From IMG/VR virus record IMGVR_UViG_3300048918_000106, positions 1 through 43,343 of that record: a stretch of DNA of 43,343 nt. One strand, written 5' to 3'. The translations under genes were made by a program, and so were the position numbers. This stretch comes from a virus. The notes beneath the pieces were generated by a model, which had not been told where the DNA came from, searched no databases, and was given only the letters and a program-made list of their open reading frames with translations. This document shows positions 33,506-39,697 of this stretch, piece after piece. Numbering within the stretch: position 1 is the stretch's first letter; every line of letters begins with the position of its first letter.

Positions 33506-33691
33506 ATGGGTCATAGGGGAGATTGGTTTGACAAAGAACAGTGCATAGTAAGGCGCTTGGAAGACACTCGACGTAAGCGCAAGCGTGCAATCAAACCGCC
33601 TGTTGCGGCTCAACTACAAAGGAAGATCGACAAGTTGAAAATGACACTATCAAAACACCGCCGTACGTTACCGCAAGGTGACGAAGAATGA
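33506..33691 (+). CDS. 61-aa basic hypothetical protein
   Basis: 61 aa, rich in Arg/Lys (VRRLEDTRRKRKRAIKPP; LQRKIDKLKMTLSKHRRT), probably helical and possibly nucleic-acid binding. AGGGTGACATC precedes the ATG. It ends in an ATGA overlap with the helicase gene and opens the rightward early operon, divergent from the leftward one. No family recognised. Confidence 0.6.
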   Translation: MGHRGDWFDKEQCIVRRLEDTRRKRKRAIKPPVAAQLQRKIDKLKMTLSKHRRTLPQGDEE

Positions 33692-35337
33692 TTCGCACAG
33701 AGTTACGCCCTTTCCAAGCGGACGTTAAGGCGGCGCTTTACCGCGAGTGGGCGCAAAACAAAGTTGCAAACTTGCTTGCCGTGCTGCCGACCGGCGCAGG
33801 CAAGACCGTGCTGTTCTCTGACATCATTTCCGATGAACAGGGCGCGGTGTGCGTGATGGCGCACAGGTCCGAACTCGTTAGCCAAATTTCGCTTGCGCTT
33901 GCAAAGAACGGTGTACGGCATCGCATCATCGGTTCGGATGCGTTGCGCCGCGCGTGCGCCGCGCTACACCTGGATGAACTCGGGGTGAGCTACGTTGACG
34001 CCAACAGCCGTGTCGCCGCCGCGTCGGTCAAAACGCTGGTCGGTATGGACAAAAACGACCCGTGGTTTGCGGCTGTATCACTGGTCGTTGGCGACGAGGG
34101 GCACCACTATTTGCGCGATAACGAGTGGGGTAAAGCGTGCAAAATGTTCCCCAACGCGCGCGCCCTGCTGGTGACGGCCACACCGTGCCGCGCTGATGGC
34201 AAGGGGCTGGGTTCGCACGCTGACGGTATCGTTGACAAGATGATTGTTGGTCCCGGTATGCGCGACATCATCAACATGGGGTTCCTGACCGACTACCGCA
34301 TTTTTTGCCCGCCGTCAGACCTGGATGTGTCCGATGTGCCGATCACGGCAAGCGGCGAACTGAGCCAAAAGAAACTTGCGGCGGCAACACGCAGGTCAAG
34401 TATCACGGGCGATATTGTCGAGCATTACTTGCGCATCGCACCTGGAAAACTCGGCATCACTTTTGCGGTTGACGTTGAGCATGCGGGCGATCTAGCGGCA
34501 GCCTTCCGCGCTCGTGGCGTGCCGGCCGAGGTTGTCACGAGCAAGACGCCCGACTTGTTGCGCGCACAAATTCTGCGCGATTTCAAGGCTCGAAAAATCC
34601 TACAGCTCATCAACGTTGACTTGTTCGGTGAGGGGTTCGACCTTCCCGCCATCGAAGTTGTCAGCATGGGGCGCAAAACCGAATCGTACAGCCTGTACGC
34701 GCAGCAGTTCGGCCGTGTGCTGCGGCTGCTGGACGGCAAGGAACGCGGCATCATCATTGATCACGTTGGCAACGTGCTACGCCACGGTCTGCCGGATAAG
34801 CGCCGCGAATGGACGCTCGACCGTCGCAGCATCGGCGTTCGCAACGCGACCGATGAGAACGTAATTCCGCTCACTACCTGCACGGGGTGCAGCAACCCGT
34901 TTGAGCGCATCTACTCGAAATGCCCGCATTGCGGTGTTGCGCGTCCAGCGCCAGCCGCGCGCAGTGCGCCTGAGTTCGTAGAGGGTGATTTGTTTGAACT
35001 TGACCCCGATGTGCTTGCGACGATGCGCGGAGAAATTGAGGAATTCGACGGGCCGCCAGTCATCCCATACGGCGCGTCAGAGATCGTCAAAGCTAGCATC
35101 AACAAAAAGAAATGGGAACGCGATACCGCACAGCGCGAGCTGCGCAACACGATTGCGGTGTGGGCGGGCTGGCAAAAGCGTGACTACGGGCGCACCGACA
35201 GCGAAATATACCGCCTGTTCTTCCTCACATACGGAACGGACATCATGCGCGCACAGGTGCTGCCGGCGGCCGAGGCGACAGAATTATGCAACAAACTTCG
35301 CGCTAGGCTTGATCTAGCTCAAATCAAGGCGGCATAA
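33688..35337 (+). CDS. SF2 helicase/translocase with zinc ribbon
   Basis: 549 aa. LRPFQADVKAALY (Q-motif-like), LPTGAGKTVLF with Walker A at 34-40, VVGDEGHHYLRDN (DEAH-like Walker B, ~135), LLVTATPCRADGKGLG (motif III, ~163), INVDLFGEGFDLPAIEVV (motif V) and YAQQFGRVLRLLDG (motif VI, ~340) make it a Ski2/type I restriction-like DEAD/H ATPase. A CxxC..CxxC ribbon (CTGCSNPFERIYSKCPHCG) follows at about 397-415. It likely remodels DNA or nucleoprotein during replication or recombination. Translation is coupled to the small gene upstream. Confidence 0.9.
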   Translation: MIRTELRPFQADVKAALYREWAQNKVANLLAVLPTGAGKTVLFSDIISDEQGAVCVMAHRSELVSQISLALAKNGVRHRIIGSDALRRACAALHLDELGVSYVDANSRVAAASVKTLVGMDKNDPWFAAVSLVVGDEGHHYLRDNEWGKACKMFPNARALLVTATPCRADGKGLGSHADGIVDKMIVGPGMRDIINMGFLTDYRIFCPPSDLDVSDVPITASGELSQKKLAAATRRSSITGDIVEHYLRIAPGKLGITFAVDVEHAGDLAAAFRARGVPAEVVTSKTPDLLRAQILRDFKARKILQLINVDLFGEGFDLPAIEVVSMGRKTESYSLYAQQFGRVLRLLDGKERGIIIDHVGNVLRHGLPDKRREWTLDRRSIGVRNATDENVIPLTTCTGCSNPFERIYSKCPHCGVARPAPAARSAPEFVEGDLFELDPDVLATMRGEIEEFDGPPVIPYGASEIVKASINKKKWERDTAQRELRNTIAVWAGWQKRDYGRTDSEIYRLFFLTYGTDIMRAQVLPAAEATELCNKLRARLDLAQIKAA

Positions 35338-35360
35338 GGGCGCGCGATTGAATTTTACTG

Positions 35361-35389
35361 TTGACTACGCAATCAGTAACAATTATTCT
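35361..35389 (+). promoter_or_regulatory. Early promoter (TTGACT-N4-AATCAGTA class)
   Basis: TTGACTACGCAATCAGTA at 35361-35378, with TATTCT after a 17-bp spacer. It drives the 35423 gene, which has a strong GGAGG ribosome-binding site. Confidence 0.68.
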
Positions 35390-35422
35390 GGCAACTCTGT
35401 TTAACAATTTTGGAGGTTCGCC

Positions 35423-36100
35423 ATGTCGAACATTAGTGTTGAAGTCTGCATCAAAGCCCTGAACAATGCTGCCATGTCGCGGCGCGCGGCTTTTCAAACG
35501 GAATTGGCAGTCGGGTTCGCAATCTTCCTGGTGAACAACGGCACCGAACGCGCCGCGCGTCAAATACTCGTTGACGCGTACGCGAGCGCCGGCTATCAGT
35601 GCTTACAGACGTCAGATCAGGATTACAAGACCATCAATCGCCGCGTCAACGCGACCGCCGACCTGTTCAACCGGATTGGCGTCAAGGCTGTCAGGAAATG
35701 GGCAGGCAAGCACAACGACGACCAGCTCATCGCGGCTATGGTTGAAGGCTTGCGGCCTTACGAACTGTGGACGGTCAGCGACGTGCAACGCTACGCCGCC
35801 CCCGCGCCTGTCCCCGCCACGCCTGCGCCGACCGCTGCGCCCGTGAACCCACATAACGGTATCTTGACAGGTCCGGCGGCCGGCAACAACTCGGGACAGG
35901 TGGCGGTCATGGGTTTGTTTCGCCGCGCTGCCGATCAGGTGGCTAAGGGTGCGGAGCACATCGAGACGGAACATATGGCGGTCATGATCCCGAAGGACGC
36001 AACACCTGACGAGATTGTGACGCTCGCGTATAAGCTGCTGGAAATGGCTACAAAGCGGCGCGAGTCCGTCGATACGAAGGCCGAGCACACCCCCGCCTGA
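35423..36100 (+). CDS. Early protein of unknown function (PHNGILT motif)
   Basis: 225 aa. An N-terminal helical domain (~120 residues; VEVCIKALNNAAMSRRAAFQ, RRVNATADLFNRIGVKAVRK) is joined by a Pro/Ala linker (APAPVPATPAPTAAPV) to PHNGILTGPAAG and a C-terminal helical domain. NPHNGILT echoes TPHTAILT in the ssDNA-binding protein, another shared linker motif. Single-gene unit between its own promoter and an intrinsic terminator. Confidence 0.62.
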   Translation: MSNISVEVCIKALNNAAMSRRAAFQTELAVGFAIFLVNNGTERAARQILVDAYASAGYQCLQTSDQDYKTINRRVNATADLFNRIGVKAVRKWAGKHNDDQLIAAMVEGLRPYELWTVSDVQRYAAPAPVPATPAPTAAPVNPHNGILTGPAAGNNSGQVAVMGLFRRAADQVAKGAEHIETEHMAVMIPKDATPDEIVTLAYKLLEMATKRRESVDTKAEHTPA

Positions 36101-36123
36101 CCTGTCGTTTCCTACCCACACTA

Positions 36124-36148
36124 ATCGCCCTTCGGGGCGATTTTTATT
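36124..36148 (+). terminator. Intrinsic terminator with TTCG loop
   Basis: ATCGCCC-TTCG-GGGCGAT followed by TTTTTATTT. A classic stem with a stable tetraloop ends the 35423 gene and separates it from the next promoter at 36155. Confidence 0.88.
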
Positions 36149-36154
36149 TGTCTG

Positions 36155-36184
36155 TTGACTTGCGAATCATCAACGATGTAAGAT
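36155..36184 (+). promoter_or_regulatory. Early promoter, variant of the TTGACY element
   Basis: TTGACTTGCGAATCATCA at 36155-36172 and TAAGAT at 36179-36184 (18-bp spacer), directly after the terminator. It should drive the 36219-39331 operon (VRR-NUC, methyltransferase, SLOG, ParB). Confidence 0.62.
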
Positions 36185-36218
36185 TTGTCTTACATTAATT
36201 TTGAACAGGGGTTGCGCA

Positions 36219-36548
36219 ATGAATGATTCGCAAGTCAGTTTGAACGACGCACGCCGGGCGATGCTGCATATCGACAGTGTTGTTGAGGGTATCGCCAACG
36301 GCGCTATCTTCGTGCGCCAAATTGCGCCGCAGCTCGCAACCATCGCGGACTACCTCAACCAGCAAGTCGCCTTGACGGTTTCCAATGCTGAGAACACCGA
36401 GGCGCAGGCCGTTATTGCCGCCGTCACCGCCGAGGCGTGCCCGCGCTGCTCGCTGCACGAAAGCCAGCTCACCAACGCGCGTAATGAAATCGAACGCCTG
36501 AACGGTATCGTGCGGCCGGAAGCGCAAACGGGGCGTCATCTTGGCTGA
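36219..36548 (+). CDS. Early hypothetical protein
   Basis: 109 aa. Helical, with NDSQVSLNDARRAMLHIDSV at the start and a C-terminal segment holding CPRCS (CxxC, ~77) and NARNEIERLNGIV, a possible short coiled coil. The ATG at 36219 follows AGGGG. It is first in the operon and overlaps the VRR-NUC frame by 8 bp. Function unknown. Confidence 0.58.
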   Translation: MNDSQVSLNDARRAMLHIDSVVEGIANGAIFVRQIAPQLATIADYLNQQVALTVSNAENTEAQAVIAAVTAEACPRCSLHESQLTNARNEIERLNGIVRPEAQTGRHLG

Positions 36549-37026
36549 CGTGATCGCGTGGGCAAATCGCCACGGGGTTACGCTCGCCGCTGTGCAAGAA
36601 TTGTTGCACGAGCTTGGCCAGGGGTATGCCCCGCCGCAGCCTGATTTTCAACTCGGTCATTCGGAAGCCGCTGTCACCTCGCGCGTGCGCCTGGAAGCGG
36701 CGAGCAAGGGTGTCATCCTATGGCGCAATCAGGTTGGCGCGCTGCCCGATGCAAACGGCCGGCTTGTGCGCTTTGGCCTTTGCAATGACAGCGCAATCGT
36801 CAACAGAGAAATCAAGTCGTCGGACTGGATTGGTATGCGTGCACACCTTGTCACCCCTGCCGATGTCGGCCATGTTCTCGGGCAGTTCGTGGCGCGCGAA
36901 ATAAAAGAAGAAGGCTGGACGTTCAACGTCCACGACAAGCACCAGGAAGCGCAAGCGAAGTTCGGCCGCATCGTCACGTCGTACGGTGGCGATTTCGCGT
37001 TTTGCACGGGCGTGGGGTCATTGTGA
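36541..37026 (+). CDS. VRR-NUC domain nuclease
   Basis: 161 aa from a TTG start at 36541 with GGGGCG upstream. The core (SRVRLEAASKGVILWRNQVGALPDANGRLVRFGLCNDS, then EIKSSDWIG and GQFVAREIKEEGW) matches VRR-NUC nucleases, relatives of PD-(D/E)XK enzymes such as Fan1, which act on branched or recombination DNA. The likely metal site includes E58-type, D and E-x-K residues in EIKEEG. The stop overlaps the methyltransferase GTG by 4 bp, so the two are probably co-translated. Confidence 0.78.
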   Translation: MADVIAWANRHGVTLAAVQELLHELGQGYAPPQPDFQLGHSEAAVTSRVRLEAASKGVILWRNQVGALPDANGRLVRFGLCNDSAIVNREIKSSDWIGMRAHLVTPADVGHVLGQFVAREIKEEGWTFNVHDKHQEAQAKFGRIVTSYGGDFAFCTGVGSL

Positions 37027-37828
37027 AGGTTGGGTTTTGGGACGAGAAGGCTGCGGAGTGGGTGCGCAATCTGGTTGCTGCCGACTTGATTGAACCGGCA
37101 TATTACAACGAGATTAACCCCCACGCCGCAGCGTGGCTGCGTAACCTGATTGATGCCGGCCATATCGCGCCGGGGTTTGTGGATGAACGGAGTATTGAAG
37201 ATGTCAGACCTTCCGACCTTGCCGGCTTTGCGCAATGCCATTTTTTCGCCGGAATCGGAATCTGGTCGCTTGCGCTTCGCCGCGCTGGGTGGCCTGACGA
37301 TAAGCGAGTTTGGACAGGCTCTTGTCCCTGCCAACCTTTCAGCCAGGCAGGCGAAGGCGGCGGGTTTGCTGACGAGCGGCATTTGTGGCCGCACTGGTTC
37401 CACCTCATCACACAGCGCCGCCCTGATGTCATTCTTGGGGAACAGGTTGCAAGCAAAGACGGCCTCGCTTGGCTCGACCTTGTACACGCTGACATGGAAG
37501 CTGCGAACTACGGGGGGGGGGGGGGGCTGTCGATTTATTCGCTGCGGGCGTCGGCGCTCCGCACATCCGACAACGGTTGTATCGGGCTGCCTACGCCAAG
37601 TGGGACCAGCAATCACGGGCGAAATCACGTATCGGGCCGGCTGGACGAATGGGGTGGATCGGGGAACCCCTTCCGTGGAACGGAGGTTGGGAGGTTGCAC
37701 TTGCCGGGTTTCGAGCTATGGGTGATGGGAATCCCCGATGCGTGGCGGCCACGGATGCCGCTCGCAACGCAATTGTCCCGCAAGTCGCAACCGTCTTCAT
37801 CGAAACCGTAATGGAGTGCTTACCGTGA
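37023..37828 (+). CDS. C5 cytosine methyltransferase, frame broken at a G15 run
   Basis: The GTG at 37023 overlaps the nuclease stop. Motif I HFFAGIGIWSLALRRAG (~73), motif IV SCPCQPFSQAG (catalytic Cys ~103) and an ENV-like EQV (~140) are in the first frame. After 15 Gs (37512-37526) that frame degenerates and runs to 37811. The frame one base back carries the missing half: AVDLFAAGVGAPHIRQRLYR (motif VIII-like RQR), a target region, and NAIVPQVATVFIETVMECLP (motif X), ending at 37828 inside the next gene's GTGA. Losing two Gs or gaining one joins them into a 267-268-aa enzyme. So the gene is switched off by slippage or the run was miscounted. It probably methylates cytosine to evade or mimic host modification. 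Confidence 0.88.
37512..37526 (+). repeat. Run of 15 G in the methyltransferase gene
   Basis: An uninterrupted G15 tract lies in the coding region just before the conserved AVDLFAAGVGAPH segment. It is by far the longest homopolymer I noticed in the window and sits exactly at the frame break. Such tracts are typical slipped-strand phase-variation sites and also typical of sequencing miscounts. Confidence 0.95.
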
Positions 37829-38298
37829 CCGTCTACGCAGCAACCGGACACCGACCGGACAAGCTTGGTGGCTTCGGCGCGCACTACCACAATCGGCTGG
37901 TGCGTGTTGCTGCTGAGTTCCTTGCGGTGCACCGTCCGAGCAAGTGTATTAGCGGCATGGCGCTAGGCTGGGACATGGCGTATGCGGAAGCCGCGCTCAG
38001 CCTGGGTATCCCGCTGCTGGCCGCCGTGCCGTTCGCGGGTCAGCAATCCATGTGGCCGCTCGCTTGTCAGCAACAGTATCAGGACATCATAGATCGCGCC
38101 GCCGATGTCATCATCGTGTCGCAAAATGGCTTCAGCGCGCGTGCAATGCAGGTCCGCAACGAATGGATGGTTGACCATGCCGATGTGATAGCCGCAATGT
38201 TTGACGGCTCGCGCGGCGGCACATACAACTGCTTGTGGTACGCGCACACGAACAACAAACCGATTATCAACCTGTACGACCAATGGAGAAGAAAATGA
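37825..38298 (+). CDS. SLOG/YspA-like nucleotide-binding protein
   Basis: 157 aa from a GTG that overlaps the methyltransferase stop (GTGA). YAATGHRPDKLGGFG, VHRPSKCISGMALGWDMAYAE and LAAVPFAGQQSMWP give the Rossmann-like pattern of DUF1273/YspA-type SLOG proteins, which bind nucleotides or nucleotide-like ligands. It ends FDGSRGGTYNCLWYAH and NKPIINLY. SLOG domains occur in defence and nucleotide-signalling systems; here a counter-defence or nucleotide-sensing role is possible but inferred. ATGA overlap with the ParB-like gene. Confidence 0.82.
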   Translation: MTVYAATGHRPDKLGGFGAHYHNRLVRVAAEFLAVHRPSKCISGMALGWDMAYAEAALSLGIPLLAAVPFAGQQSMWPLACQQQYQDIIDRAADVIIVSQNGFSARAMQVRNEWMVDHADVIAAMFDGSRGGTYNCLWYAHTNNKPIINLYDQWRRK

Positions 38299-39110
38299 GC
38301 AAAAAGAAACCCGCCGCACCCGCAAAGTTGCACCCGTCGCTTAAAGCAATGGCCGAAGACAAGAGCCTGGAAGGCGTTGGCAAGATCACTAATTTTGCCG
38401 TTGACCCGCGCATACTGGAGATTGAAGACGGCTTCAACGGCCGACCCATCGACAAGGACCATGTGCGCGCGATGGCGAACGGCTATCACAACGGAGCGAC
38501 GTTCCCGCCGCTCGACGTGCGCGTTGAAGATGGCCGCGTCATCGTGGTTGACGGTCATCACCGCCGCGAAGCCGCGTTGCTCGCAATCTCGGAAGGGTGC
38601 GAGCTGCAAGCGGTTGAGTGCCGTCACTTCCGTGGCAACGACATCGACCGCATCATGCTCATGGTCACGAGCCAGCAAGGGTTGCCGATGACGCCGCTCC
38701 AGCTCGGCGTGCAATACAAAAAATTGCTCGGCCTGGGCTGGACCGCTCAGCAGATTGCCGGCCGCGCTGGCAAGTCCGGGCAGCACGTCAAAGACTGCAT
38801 CGCCCTGGCCGAGACGAACAGCGACGTGCAACAGCTCGTGACGGCCGGCAAGGTGTCGGCCAAGGTTGCGCTGACGACCGCTAAGAAGCACGGCAGCAAG
38901 GCCGGCGAGGTGCTGCAAGCGGACCTCAAGAACGCTGCCGCTGCCGGCAAATCCAAGGTCACGCAGAAGACCGCCAGCGTCAAGACGGTGCGCATGTCGC
39001 TGCTCGACGCGATCCGCCGCGAGATTGACACGAACGGTGCCGAGAAGGCCCATGTGCTCGCGCCGCAGTACGAGCGCGAAATCCAGTACCTGCGCGCCAC
39101 GGGGCTGTGA
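38295..39110 (+). CDS. ParB-like DNA-binding protein
   Basis: 271 aa. An N-terminal ParB/Srx-like domain (FPPLDVRVEDGRVIVVDGHHRREAALLAI; GHHRREA replaces the classic GERRxRA box) is followed by a helix-turn-helix region (LGLGWTAQQIAGRAGKSGQHVKDCIAL, ~145-175) and a Lys/Ala-rich C-terminus. In phages such proteins may act as nucleases or regulators rather than in partition, and no ParA is present. The ATG at 38295 overlaps the SLOG stop. Confidence 0.83.
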   Translation: MSKKKPAAPAKLHPSLKAMAEDKSLEGVGKITNFAVDPRILEIEDGFNGRPIDKDHVRAMANGYHNGATFPPLDVRVEDGRVIVVDGHHRREAALLAISEGCELQAVECRHFRGNDIDRIMLMVTSQQGLPMTPLQLGVQYKKLLGLGWTAQQIAGRAGKSGQHVKDCIALAETNSDVQQLVTAGKVSAKVALTTAKKHGSKAGEVLQADLKNAAAAGKSKVTQKTASVKTVRMSLLDAIRREIDTNGAEKAHVLAPQYEREIQYLRATGL

Positions 39111-39331
39111 TGGCGGGGGCGAGCGTACAAATCAAGCCGCGTGCTCGGTGGGCTGGCGAGCTATGCGTCGTGCGCTGCGGTTCGGATGTCGCCTGCGCGC
39201 CGACGCTTGATGCCGCGCTGCATGGACTCAGAGTGGTCCGCGAGGCGCGGTTGCAGCGCGAGCATAATTCGCGGCGCGCGCTTGAGCACGTTGCGCGCGT
39301 CAAGGACGTTGCGGCCGACTATAAACGTTGA
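39110..39331 (+). CDS. Small hypothetical protein
   Basis: 73 aa from the ATG at 39110, which overlaps the ParB-like gene's TGA (TGATG). Residues 30-73 form a basic helical segment (LRVVREARLQREHNSRRALE). Two cysteines lie in ELCVVRCGSDV. The last gene of this operon; its end overlaps the next promoter. No family recognised. Confidence 0.5.
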   Translation: MAGASVQIKPRARWAGELCVVRCGSDVACAPTLDAALHGLRVVREARLQREHNSRRALEHVARVKDVAADYKR

Positions 39332-39356
39332 CCGGCCAATCAGCACCCCGTAGTAT
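39328..39356 (+). promoter_or_regulatory. Early promoter, variant of the TTGACY element
   Basis: TTGACCGGCCAATCAGCA at 39328-39345 with TAGTAT at 39351-39356 (17-bp spacer). It precedes the TetR-like and primase-helicase genes. Confidence 0.6.
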
Positions 39357-39390
39357 GTTCCATTTCATCCACCTATAAGTACACGACACT

Positions 39391-39693
39391 ATGGCAATCC
39401 GAATGAAGAAAGAGGACCGCAAGGCGTCCATCCTGGAATCCGCTATTGCGGTGGCCGCGAGTGCCGGGTTCGCGCAGATGCGCATGAGTGACGTTGCTAA
39501 GCACGCACAGTGCGTCAATGGCACCGTCACGCTGTACTGGCGCACCATGACCCAACTCCGTCGCGCTGTGATGCGTGCGGCGATCAATCGCGGTATCGCG
39601 AAAATCGTTGCGGCGGGGCTGGCCATTGGCGACAAGGACGCCAAGAAAGCCCCCGAAGCCTTGAAGGAAGCGGCCCGCGCATCGCTGGGGTGA
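39391..39693 (+). CDS. TetR-like HTH regulator, short
   Basis: 100 aa. KASILESAIAVAASAGFAQMRMSDVAKHAQCVNGTVTLYWRTMTQLRRAVM (residues ~11-61) is a TetR-family N-terminal helix-turn-helix, ending in the Y-W pattern of the recognition helix region. The usual ~120-residue ligand-binding domain is missing, so the protein would dimerise another way. As the only clear transcription factor-like protein in the window, it is a candidate for binding the promoter palindromes. It lies between an early promoter and the primase gene. Confidence 0.8.
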   Translation: MAIRMKKEDRKASILESAIAVAASAGFAQMRMSDVAKHAQCVNGTVTLYWRTMTQLRRAVMRAAINRGIAKIVAAGLAIGDKDAKKAPEALKEAARASLG

Positions 39694-39697
39694 GAAC

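Noticed and set aside
36729-37700. 323-aa ORF on the minus strand
   Set aside because: Antisense to VRR-NUC and methyltransferase, which have recognisable motifs on +.
38079-39053. 324-aa ORF on the minus strand
   Set aside because: Antisense shadow of the SLOG and ParB-like genes.
38295-39110. Plasmid-type partition system
   Set aside because: The ParB-like gene has no ParA partner and no centromere-like repeats nearby, so partition is not supported.
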